A DNA stretch of 37,949 nt from Tannerellaceae bacterium. Its GTDB lineage: Bacteria; Bacteroidota; Bacteroidia; Bacteroidales; Tannerellaceae. Numbering within the stretch: the stretch's first letter is position 1; the number at the start of each line of letters is the position of its first letter. Location: assembly GCA_031274415.1 (NCBI GenBank), contig JAISQD010000132.1:1-37949 (forward strand). Reading direction: 5' to 3'. Of this stretch, positions 24,877 to 32,349 are shown one piece after another. Both the position numbers and the translations under genes were made by a program. Below the pieces are notes generated by a model, which saw only the letters and a list, made by a program, of their open reading frames with translations, did no database searches and was not told the origin of the DNA.

Positions 24877-26012
24877 CTGTGCCTGTGCCCCGCGCATTGT
24901 CTATCCGCCCGGCGCCTGCTCCTTTTCCACCATAAATAATAGCCGGTCAGCGGTAATGAGGCGCCCCACAGGGAGGCGAGACACGTGATGATACGGGTAA
25001 ACCACCCTCCCCAGCTTCCCGTGTGGACGGAATAGATCCATCCGCGCAGCTTGCCTGCCTTGTCCTGGTCGGCATAACGGCTGGCGCCGGTAATCACGCC
25101 CGTTTGCGGATCAAAGGTATAATTGTCGGACGCCCGGACATTGCCTGCTGCCTGTGTGTAGACCGAAGCCTTCCCGTCCTGTATGAGCAGGGCTTTGTAG
25201 CCGGGATGTTGTGCCGCCAGTTGGCCGGCCACTTGTTGCCACAGGGCGAAGTCTGCCTGTTCTTTCCTGCCTCTCTCCCCCCTGTCCCCGTGCTGTCCGG
25301 CGGATGAGCGGGCAGACAGTTCCGCGCCGAAAAGCCTGTAAAAGCCCGTCCGGTACCAGTCGAACGACCAGGTCAATCCCGTCAATGCCAGCACCAGCAA
25401 CACAAGGGAGACATACATTCCCCCGACAACATGCAGATCGTACAGAAACCGTTTCCGGCCCGACTGCCGTTTGATGCGCCATCCATACTTCCTGCCGCTT
25501 TTCTTCCTTTTTATGCACCACAGGATGATTCCGGCAGTGAGTATAAAAACAAAGAGAAGGGTGGCTACTCCCACGATGACTTTTCCCACCGGAAAGCCTC
25601 CTCCGGGCCGGAATCCGGTCAGCAACCACCGGTGCAGCCGCCTCATGAAGGTGAAGAAGTTCCCCTCCGCATGATAGATTTCCTTTATTTGTCCGCTATA
25701 CGGATCGACAAACATAGACCACATCCTGCCTTGTCCGGCGAAAGACATCCGGTACGTCTTCTCCGGGTCGGCCGGCAGATGAACAGACGCCACCTGCAAA
25801 GTATCGGGCAACTGTTCGTTTACGGTCTCCATCAGCCGGTCGAGCGGAAGAGGGCTTCCCTTCGCCTCTTCTACATAGTAGCGCGAAGGGAAGCACCATT
25901 GCATGATCTCTTCTTCAAATACAATCGCTGCTCCCGAAAAGCATATCAATGTGATGATCAACCCGGATGGGATAGATAACCAAGCGTGTATCCGACGAAT
26001 TGTTTTTTTCAT
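24867..26012 (-). CDS. PepSY-associated transmembrane protein (iron-uptake type)
   Basis: 381 residues with a PepSY_TM layout: an N-terminal helix (RRIHAWLSIPSGLIITLICF), a periplasmic PepSY region (about 60-120, SMFVDPYSGQIKEIY), then RRLHRWLLTGF and helices near 145-165, 190-215 and 340-360. His residues in RIHAW, RLHRW and YDLHVVGG could bind heme or metal and match the family's pattern. Homologues act beside TonB receptors as inner-membrane reductases or permease partners in siderophore and heme uptake. Its start overlaps the end of the DUF4374 gene by 4 bases, so it is the last gene of that operon. The stretch after about residue 225 (ARSSAGQHGDRGERGRKEQ) is unusually hydrophilic. Confidence 0.88.
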   Translation of the reverse strand: MKKTIRRIHAWLSIPSGLIITLICFSGAAIVFEEEIMQWCFPSRYYVEEAKGSPLPLDRLMETVNEQLPDTLQVASVHLPADPEKTYRMSFAGQGRMWSMFVDPYSGQIKEIYHAEGNFFTFMRRLHRWLLTGFRPGGGFPVGKVIVGVATLLFVFILTAGIILWCIKRKKSGRKYGWRIKRQSGRKRFLYDLHVVGGMYVSLVLLVLALTGLTWSFDWYRTGFYRLFGAELSARSSAGQHGDRGERGRKEQADFALWQQVAGQLAAQHPGYKALLIQDGKASVYTQAAGNVRASDNYTFDPQTGVITGASRYADQDKAGKLRGWIYSVHTGSWGGWFTRIITCLASLWGASLPLTGYYLWWKRSRRRADRQCAGHRHSHL

Positions 26013-27250
26013 TTCTTCTCATACGTTAGTTTGCCTACGGCGGTGATCCCGTCTGCCACGATTTCCACCCCTTTCGTAGCAACTGCCGTTACGGGATCAA
26101 TGATGTAGATATGCGGATATTCGTCTTTCGACACGATGGGGACGGCGATTATCCCGTCGCCGGCGTAGGGTGTAGAGCCGATACTGGTGATTTTATCTAT
26201 GGCAGGCAGGCCGGTGACCTCTCTGTAGGTCTTTTTCTCTACGTCCACCACTGCCAACACGCTCCATACCGCTTCGCTTGTCTGGTTCGGCTTGTTATAC
26301 ATCTGAAGGAGGAAGTAATCGCCCGTGATATGCCATACCTTGAACAGATGGCGTCCCTTTGCCGGCGTTTGTATATCGAAGAAGTAATCGGGATCGAAAC
26401 GGGTTTCGCCCTTCTTGACACGCAGTGCGCCCGAAGGCTTTGTCGTACGGTTATCGTAAGCGGAGGAGAAGACATATACGTTGTCTTTGTTGTCCTTTGC
26501 CAGATTGGTGTGGTAGCCTGAGCGAAAGCGGCCGGTGGCATAGCTCAGGCGGCCGTCGCGAAGGATCGTATAGTTCAGATCCTTGTCGAATATGCCTACC
26601 CAAACGCTGTCGGGATAGGCCGTCACCGTTCCTGTCGATCCTCCTGCATTCACCGCAGGGGTTGTGCAGATACCGGAGAAGAATGTATCGCCCACTTCGA
26701 GGATGCCGGAGAGGTTGGCCGTTTCGCCGTTGCCTGTGAAGTTTCCGCCGGCAATCACCTTTTCGGTTATTTCCTGCTTATTGACATCCAGCAGGTTGAA
26801 AGATAGTCCGGGCGTACCGTCTTTCCGTGTAACGCTAACCGCTGTCGTGATGTAATCGCCGAAGTATCCGTAGGTCGTGTAACGCGAAGGCATCTGGTAG
26901 GTGTTGAGCCTGCGTTTCAGTTTGCCGTCCGCATCCAGCTCGTAGGCTGCCACTTCTGCCGGATCGCCTTGTTTATAGACCAGGTCGTACGCATATTTTT
27001 CGTTATAGAATACCCATGCACTGGCGGCTTCGGTCTCTATACCGTTGCCTTTGATCGAAATTTGTCCCGACGTAATGCTGTCTGTCTGTAAAATATACGT
27101 GCCGTCCTGACTGGTCGCTACCACCACATACTGGAATGGCTGCGTGGGTGCGGACGGTGTGGGCAAGTCGCTTTTATTGTCATCACATGAAGGGAAGGCC
27201 GTCAGGATAGTGGCAGCCAGGATAACCGGAAAAATGTTCTTTTTTCTCAT
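26009..27250 (-). CDS. DUF4374 lipoprotein (iron-uptake associated)
   Basis: 413 residues with a lipoprotein signal (lipobox FPSC, Cys22) followed by DDNKSD, an acidic stretch like the Bacteroidota surface lipoprotein export signal, so it probably faces outward. The body (YVVVATSQDGTYILQTDSI onwards) is the beta-propeller-like DUF4374 domain. This family is regularly encoded between a TonB-dependent receptor and a PepSY protein, as here, and is thought to help capture siderophores or heme. It starts 23 bases after the receptor stop and overlaps the PepSY gene by 4 bases. Binding target unknown. Confidence 0.88.
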   Translation of the reverse strand: MRKKNIFPVILAATILTAFPSCDDNKSDLPTPSAPTQPFQYVVVATSQDGTYILQTDSITSGQISIKGNGIETEAASAWVFYNEKYAYDLVYKQGDPAEVAAYELDADGKLKRRLNTYQMPSRYTTYGYFGDYITTAVSVTRKDGTPGLSFNLLDVNKQEITEKVIAGGNFTGNGETANLSGILEVGDTFFSGICTTPAVNAGGSTGTVTAYPDSVWVGIFDKDLNYTILRDGRLSYATGRFRSGYHTNLAKDNKDNVYVFSSAYDNRTTKPSGALRVKKGETRFDPDYFFDIQTPAKGRHLFKVWHITGDYFLLQMYNKPNQTSEAVWSVLAVVDVEKKTYREVTGLPAIDKITSIGSTPYAGDGIIAVPIVSKDEYPHIYIIDPVTAVATKGVEIVADGITAVGKLTYEKK

Positions 27251-27273
27251 CTTTTTACTTTGTTACGTTGATG

Positions 27274-29658
27274 TTATTTACTAAAAAAATACCTGACCTT
27301 AGCGGAGAAGCTTCTTCCCGGCTTTTGCAGGCTGAAATTATCATATAATCTTTCGTCCGTCAGGTTACGGCACTCTGCAGAAATGGTGAACCTACCGTCC
27401 TGTATGACATAGGTCAGGCTGACGTCGTGCGAGAGTTGGACGGGTATCATATCCTTTGTTTCATACGAGCCGTGTGCTCCCCAGCGAAGGGGGAACCGGT
27501 AGACGTACAACATATTGTATCCTATATTGAGCGTATTGTTTTTTCTCCCGATACGGCCGAAAGAGAGGCCGAAATCGCCGTTTCCGTAGAGGTAAGGCAC
27601 GTTGGGTATTCTTGAGTTGTAGCTGGTGCTGATGACCGTCGATCCGGGCGAGCGGTACTTTTCCTTGTTCCTCAGATTCTGATAGGTAACATTGGCGCCC
27701 ACCGTCAACAGCTTCCCGTACGAATAGCGCACTTCCCCGTTATAGCCGATGTTGCGTACATGTCCGTTGTTTTCGAATGCCGCCGTATGGTGCATGTCTT
27801 CCACTACCCGCCGGATATAATCCTGTATATCACGGTACATGAAGCCCCCGTCGATATAGACGGCGTGCCGCTTTCCAAACACGTTGTTATAGCTGATATT
27901 CAGATTGAAATTGTCGCTGTTTTCAGGTCTCAATACGGCATTGCTCTTATTGAGGTCTTCGTCACCAAACAGCTCATTAGCGGTAGGAAGCCGGTAGGTT
28001 TTCTCGTACGAAAGTTTGAATTGCAACGCCTTCAACAGATAGGTCGCAGCCCCCCCGTAACCGGTAGTCGAAAAGGTGTTCGAGAAAAGTTCATACTTGT
28101 AGCCGTTGGTTACCGTCGATACATTCTTCGGCCCTTTGATATATTGTATATACTGCTTTGCGAACAGGGAGATGTTCAGATGCTCGTTGTAATCAAACTT
28201 ATAGGCAAGCCCTGTTGCATTTTTGACCGTTATTTTGGGGAACGTATCGGTTGCGTTGATGCTACCGGTCATGGCTACCATATTCTTACTTGTCCTGTTG
28301 AATGTAGTGGCCACATGATTGAAGGAAAAGCTGTGCCGTTCATCCAGCCTGTAGGCGAGATTGGCTGTGAACGATCCGTTATTGTTGTAATATTTGGCAA
28401 TGGAGTAATTCGCCTCCCCTTTTTTATCTTTTTCAACGTACTGTCCGTACCAGTTGTATTGACGGGAAGCCGTATCCACGTTTTGAGAATACCCGAAGTT
28501 GAAGTTGCCTGTTATACTCAGATCCAGGCCTTTTATAATAAGGTTTTTCTTCACATAGTGCAGGGTAGGCATCATGGTTTGGCCATTTCGGTATTTCTCC
28601 CCGAACACGACTTTCTGCACATTGGAATTTTGTATCTCCGCCCTGTCCTTACCTAAGGTAATACCGAACAAAAGCCTGTCGGCAAACGTTTTCCCGACAA
28701 CGCCTATCTTCGCGATCAGGGTTTCGTTGTGATACGTGTCGTGGAAACGGCGTACCTTCTTCTCGTCGGAACTGAAGACAAGCGTCTCCAGGTCGAGTAC
28801 GGGGGTGTATATCCAATAATTGTTGTCGGAATAATTCTGGAACACATTCAGTTGTACGGTAAAGCCGTTATCGGCGGTGTATCCGGCATTGACATACGAC
28901 TTATGCGTATTGAATGAGCCATAGGAATAGGAGGCGTCTACAAATGTCCGGGTTTTCTGTCCGGTGACGATATTGACCGCTCCCCCCAAAGCGTCCGCCC
29001 CGAATCCGACGGGAACAACACCTTTATACACTTCGATTCTTTCGGCCAGGTTAACCGGTATATTATTGATCTGAAATGCCGACCCGAACCCTTCCATCGG
29101 TACGCCGTCCAGGAAAAACTTCACATGACGTCCGCTAAACCCGTTCAGTGAGAAATCGGCATTAGACCCTACCCCACCCGCTTCCCTTACCCTTGCCCCC
29201 GAAATCCTGTCGAGCGCATGGGCCAGGTCTAACGTAGAGTGATGGAAAGCCTTGGCATTGACAGCAACCACATTAAATGCCGATTCGTTCACTTGTTGCG
29301 TTGGCGACTTACCCAATACAAAGACCTCATCCAGCGCGTTGGTTTCCGTTTCCATAACGATATCCAATTGTTGCGTCTTTGTCAGCGCCAGGGGCATCTC
29401 GATGGTTTTGTATCCCAGCGACCGGACAATTAACGTATATTTTCCGGGAGTAGCCGTCAGGCCATATGCTCCTTTATCGTCGGTCGTCGTTCCTTGTCCG
29501 GTTTCTTTAAGCACAAGGGTGGCAAACTCCAACAGGTCATTTTCTATTGATGTTATTTTCCCCGACAGGTGCACTGCCGGTTTTTGAGCCGTAAGAAAAG
29601 CAGGAAACAAGACCAGATATACCACGTGGAGTGTTCTCCACTTCCATGTCATCTTCAT
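27274..29658 (-). CDS. TonB-dependent outer-membrane receptor (iron/siderophore or heme type)
   Basis: About 794 residues from ATG 29658. The frame opens at TTG 29670, but that gives an unlikely start; ATG 29652 is an alternative. Signal peptide (LVLFPAFLTAQ), then a carboxypeptidase-regulatory-like domain (HLSGKITSIENDLLEFATLV ... SLGYKTIEMPL), a linker ETETNALDEVFVLG (TonB-box region), a plug (DLAHALDRISGARVREAGGVG ... VYKGVVPVGFGADALGGAVNIVTG) and a 22-strand-type barrel ending SFSAKVRYFFSK with the usual terminal aromatic. It lacks the extra SusC-specific length, and its DUF4374 and PepSY neighbours point to iron complex uptake. An 11-bp dyad at 29699-29709 could be its iron operator. Confidence 0.92.
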   Translation of the reverse strand: MKMTWKWRTLHVVYLVLFPAFLTAQKPAVHLSGKITSIENDLLEFATLVLKETGQGTTTDDKGAYGLTATPGKYTLIVRSLGYKTIEMPLALTKTQQLDIVMETETNALDEVFVLGKSPTQQVNESAFNVVAVNAKAFHHSTLDLAHALDRISGARVREAGGVGSNADFSLNGFSGRHVKFFLDGVPMEGFGSAFQINNIPVNLAERIEVYKGVVPVGFGADALGGAVNIVTGQKTRTFVDASYSYGSFNTHKSYVNAGYTADNGFTVQLNVFQNYSDNNYWIYTPVLDLETLVFSSDEKKVRRFHDTYHNETLIAKIGVVGKTFADRLLFGITLGKDRAEIQNSNVQKVVFGEKYRNGQTMMPTLHYVKKNLIIKGLDLSITGNFNFGYSQNVDTASRQYNWYGQYVEKDKKGEANYSIAKYYNNNGSFTANLAYRLDERHSFSFNHVATTFNRTSKNMVAMTGSINATDTFPKITVKNATGLAYKFDYNEHLNISLFAKQYIQYIKGPKNVSTVTNGYKYELFSNTFSTTGYGGAATYLLKALQFKLSYEKTYRLPTANELFGDEDLNKSNAVLRPENSDNFNLNISYNNVFGKRHAVYIDGGFMYRDIQDYIRRVVEDMHHTAAFENNGHVRNIGYNGEVRYSYGKLLTVGANVTYQNLRNKEKYRSPGSTVISTSYNSRIPNVPYLYGNGDFGLSFGRIGRKNNTLNIGYNMLYVYRFPLRWGAHGSYETKDMIPVQLSHDVSLTYVIQDGRFTISAECRNLTDERLYDNFSLQKPGRSFSAKVRYFFSK

Positions 29659-29698
29659 ATTCACTTGCAACTATAATTTTACGGAGGCAAATTTCACC

Positions 29699-29709
29699 AT
29701 AATGATTAT
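29699..29709. promoter_or_regulatory. Possible Fur-like operator before the TonB receptor
   Basis: ATAATGATTAT is a perfect 11-base dyad (ATAAT-G-ATTAT) about 41 bases before the receptor ATG. It equals the central-right part of the classical Fur box (ATAATCATTAT on the other strand), but the left half of the 19-bp box does not match. Confidence 0.35.
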
Positions 29710-29785
29710 AGCCTGCAATTCCTATTTGTAGGTATATCTTCACTGCATTTTACCTACCATTAGCTATGGTTTTATATGGCTTTTC

Positions 29786-30748
29786 TTATAATTCACGCAC
29801 AAGCTGCCGTTGCCTTTCAAAAAACTGTATCCTTTGCATTTCTCCGCTTACAGAGATCATCGTAGAATATTTCTTTAGTGATTGTATCCAGCTTTTTTGC
29901 ACTTCAAATACGTCCAGGTCTAATGTCGTAATGGAATTTATGGAGTATATATTAAAGGAACTGCATTTGAAGTTATCCGCCTCCAAAGAACTATACGAGG
30001 CATCGAAGTTTATATTCGAGATGTAGATGGTCACCTTTTCCCCATTAGGGTGTTTACCCTGTGTAGCAAGTTCTTCCAAATTATCTATCATATCTATGAT
30101 CTCTTTTTGCAATACCTCTTTTTCCTCATCAGTCAGCAAATTGACTTCGGAAAAGTACCTGACATCATTGATCAGGTTATGAAAGACCATATTATCCCAG
30201 ATAAAGTTCGCAAACGGGACTTTTTTGCTGATCTCTACATATTCCCTTTGCACGGCCTGTAATTGATCAGGCATTTGCAATTCGGAAAAATACTTGACTT
30301 GATTGATCTTCTCGTGTTGATACATCCACTTGAACAGGAGGAATCTCGACAAATTATCATGATCCATATAAAATATCTGCGGAATGACATTTGAAGCGAT
30401 ATACCATTCAAGGGTCGAATTATCCTTAACCGCACGAAAAATCTGAATAGCATTTTGGATATTTGAATAATAGGTGTCGATAGGATTCTCATAATGAATA
30501 AAATCCAACCCGAACAGCGCATTCTTTTTCGAACATGTTCCGGCTACCTGATCCAGAGAAACACCCAACGAATTGGATATAACGGACGCCTCCGTAAAAG
30601 TGAAAGGGACTTCTCCCCTCAACCTGCGATAAACGGCTTCTTTCCCGATAAACAAAGTGTTCATTAATACGTTAACAAGATTTACTCTTTTTGGAAGTTT
30701 TTCTTTCATAGCCTCTATGAGACTGTCATTCAATTTTTCAGATTTCAT
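29786..30748 (-). CDS. Helix-turn-helix regulator of unknown target
   Basis: 320 residues. The N-terminus (about 18-68: RVNLVNVLMNTLFIGKEAVYRRLRGE...FTEASVISNSLGVSLDQV) reads as a helix-turn-helix of the XRE-like kind often found in Bacteroidota. The rest (about 75-320) is mostly helical with acidic and aromatic residues and no recognised enzyme motif, probably a sensing or dimerisation domain. No signal peptide or membrane segment. It lies upstream of the TonB receptor operon on the same strand with about 115 bases between its stop and the receptor, so it might control iron uptake, but no direct evidence of its target is visible. The 208 bases before its start hold no gene I can support. Confidence 0.7.
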   Translation of the reverse strand: MKSEKLNDSLIEAMKEKLPKRVNLVNVLMNTLFIGKEAVYRRLRGEVPFTFTEASVISNSLGVSLDQVAGTCSKKNALFGLDFIHYENPIDTYYSNIQNAIQIFRAVKDNSTLEWYIASNVIPQIFYMDHDNLSRFLLFKWMYQHEKINQVKYFSELQMPDQLQAVQREYVEISKKVPFANFIWDNMVFHNLINDVRYFSEVNLLTDEEKEVLQKEIIDMIDNLEELATQGKHPNGEKVTIYISNINFDASYSSLEADNFKCSSFNIYSINSITTLDLDVFEVQKSWIQSLKKYSTMISVSGEMQRIQFFERQRQLVREL

Positions 30749-30956
30749 ATGTAATTAATTAATGTAACTTTAGATCCTTCGTATATAAAACCAGAAAACA
30801 GATCATTTTGTTCTACATATTATCTCTAAAAAAACTTAATACTCGACAAGTATAGCCATTTACACACACAACCCGCCACGAACCAGGGTGTGATCTTCTT
30901 GAAATAGAGCAACAAACAGTGGTTATTGAACAGATACAAATGAATTTTGATACGTT

Positions 30957-31580
30957 CTAAACGTTGGTCCGGTTATTACTGATATGATACAATGTCAGGG
31001 AAATGGTGAAATGACTGTTCTCTATGCACAAATGGTTATACCATATCCGCGAAAATACGCCAAGCATCATATCACGATAGTCCCCCTCCGTAATACCCTC
31101 TTTTCTCATAAAGTCCGGCCCGAATTGCACGGCACAATATTGTACGAACTCTTTCAGGTCATCTTTTATTTCATTGATATCACCGGTGAATACCAGATTG
31201 TATGTGTCATCCTCAAACCGGATGATGTGAACCTTACAAAAAGTAGACAACTCCATCTCTTTTAAATTGAGCGTATATTTCTCGACAGGGTTGCCATCGC
31301 CGTCGACGCTTTTTTCAATCAGGCTTGGCTCATGTTTGAAAATATGGTAGATATCTATATGAAAAAAATTCGGCAAGCTTTTTTCTTTCGTTTGGGGTTT
31401 TAGAACCCTCCGGACATCTTCAGGCTCATTCTGTTGTTGGATGACTTTCGGCTCTGAATACATCTCCTTCTTTAGATGTATATCAGGTATTTGAACTTTT
31501 TGAGATGTCTGAGGCCTTAAAGTTTCCTGATTTGTTATACCCTCTTTCATCTTCGGTTTTAGAAAATCGAATAATCCCAT
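30957..31580 (-). CDS. Hypothetical protein, 207 residues
   Basis: Not recognised. It begins MGLFDFLKPKMKEGITNQET, with the short hydrophobic GLFDFL start often seen in small cytoplasmic proteins. A low-complexity, Gln/Lys/Pro-rich linker (about 12-70) follows, then a compact C-terminal domain (about 72-200) with FFHIDIYHIFKHEP, EKYTLNLKEMELSTFCKVHIIRFEDDTYNLVFTGD and FVQYCAVQFGPDFMRKEGIT. No signal peptide or membrane helix. Base composition is more AT-rich than that of the secA-PBP segment, suggesting an accessory gene. Position between the regulator and a broken gene gives no strong hint of function. Start ATG 31580 is the first in frame. Confidence 0.7.
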   Translation of the reverse strand: MGLFDFLKPKMKEGITNQETLRPQTSQKVQIPDIHLKKEMYSEPKVIQQQNEPEDVRRVLKPQTKEKSLPNFFHIDIYHIFKHEPSLIEKSVDGDGNPVEKYTLNLKEMELSTFCKVHIIRFEDDTYNLVFTGDINEIKDDLKEFVQYCAVQFGPDFMRKEGITEGDYRDMMLGVFSRIWYNHLCIENSHFTISLTLYHISNNRTNV

Positions 31581-31690
31581 ACTATTATTATCTATTGATT
31601 AGATACTTTTTACGCTATAAAAGTAGTAAAAAAGTAATACGCGGCAATAATAACCGTGGATTTTAAAGAGAATCTAACTCTTTTGTACAT

Positions 31691-31855
31691 TTATTCACTT
31701 CCAACAAAATTGATTGCATTTGCCAATATTTCAGCATTAGGATAAAGGGCTGCACATTCGGCTATGTAATACGCTATCTCGGACGGACTATATTCAGTTC
31801 TTTATAAAACAGGTTTAACAGGATAATCCCAAACTGCTTTTTTCTCTTGAGGCAT
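31691..31855 (-). pseudogene. Small broken gene with one in-frame TAA
   Basis: Reading from ATG 31855: MPQEKKAVWDYPVKPVL, a TAA stop (31804-31802), then in the same frame RTEYSPSEIAYYIAECAALY and PNAEILANAINFVGSE before TAA at 31693-31691. The text after the stop is plausible protein (Y-Y-I-A-E-C-A-A-L-Y-P-N-A-E), with natural codon use. Both halves share a frame, so it is either a point-mutated short gene or the scar of an internal deletion that left the first 17 and last 36 codons of a longer gene. It starts 26 bases after the tRNA-Arg 3' end. Function unknown. The rest of 31581-31881 shows nothing I can support. Confidence 0.45.
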
Positions 31856-31881
31856 AGCAAATAACGAGAAAAACAAAATTG

Positions 31882-31954
31882 TGACCCGGGTGGGACTCAA
31901 ACCCACGACCTTCAGAACCGGAATCTGACGCTCTATTCACTAAGCTACCAGGCC
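31882..31954 (-). tRNA. tRNA-Arg (anticodon CCG)
   Basis: 73 nt, no encoded CCA. Acceptor GGCCTGG/CCGGGTC (two G-U pairs), D stem GCTT/GAGC, anticodon stem TCAGA/TCTGA around loop TTCCGGT (anticodon CCG, reads CGG), variable AGGTC, T stem GTGGG/CCCAC. The T loop is TTTGAGT and the D loop AGTGAATA, so conserved C56 and G19 both appear changed (T56, A19), preserving a Watson-Crick partner. Discriminator A. All stems pair, so it is likely functional. Confidence 0.85.
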
Positions 31955-32061
31955 ATCAATGGCACAAAAGTAAACATAATATTTCAGTTAAACAAATTAC
32001 TTTCTTTTTGCACAGGGTCGACGCATTAAAAAGCAGGTTGATGTCGCTCTGCGGGGTTTGC

Positions 32062-32106
32062 TCAGTCAGATCCACGGAATACGTCCAATTGGACAAGTCC
32101 GACTGA
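32062..32106. repeat. Nested dyad around GTCCAATTGGAC
   Basis: A perfect 12-bp palindrome (32083-32094) sits inside an outer TCAGTC (32062-32067) / GACTGA (32101-32106) inverted repeat. It lies immediately beside the 25-bp hairpin at 32107-32159 and between tRNA-Arg and the BIG2 lipoprotein gene. Its core shares CCAATTGG with the array at 20812-20899. Confidence 0.5.
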
Positions 32107-32159
32107 TAAGGGAATAGGGCTTCGTGTGCCCGTAGGGTATATGAAGCCCTATTCCCTTA
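32107..32159 (+). other. 25-bp hairpin with a 3-base loop
   Basis: Arms 32107-32131 and 32135-32159 pair over all 25 positions around loop GTA. The outer 17 pairs are Watson-Crick and the inner eight include three G-U pairs. All three have G on the 5' side and U on the 3' side of the plus-strand RNA; the minus-strand RNA would have C-A mismatches there. No T-run follows on either strand, so it is not a normal terminator. No gene is recognised elsewhere in 31955-32349. Confidence 0.7.
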
Positions 32160-32349
32160 AAGTCCTTAATTTCCTTAATTTCCTCCCCCTCTTCCACTCC
32201 CTCAACCTTCTTCACCATCAACCTCACTACCACATCACCAAGCTCATTCCAGCCAGTAGCATGAACAGCCGTAATAAAGTCTTCTTCTTTCAATCCTTTG
32301 CGGGTTATCAACTCCGATTTTACGCGGCATGCCCGGATATATATTGTAG

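Noticed and set aside
27274..29670. TonB receptor start at TTG 29670
   Set aside because: It would add four residues by a non-ATG start; ATG 29658 gives a normal signal peptide.
31882..31954. tRNA-Arg as an integrative-element attachment site
   Set aside because: I found no repeat of the tRNA 3' end nearby and no integrase gene, so an att site cannot be supported.
32066..32311. 81-codon minus-strand frame between tRNA-Arg and the BIG2 gene
   Set aside because: It starts with TTG, has no recognised family, and its last third is the arm of the 25-bp hairpin and nested dyad; amino acid content (VEGVEEGEEIKEIKD) reflects simple-sequence DNA. It may be a gene fragment but I cannot support it.
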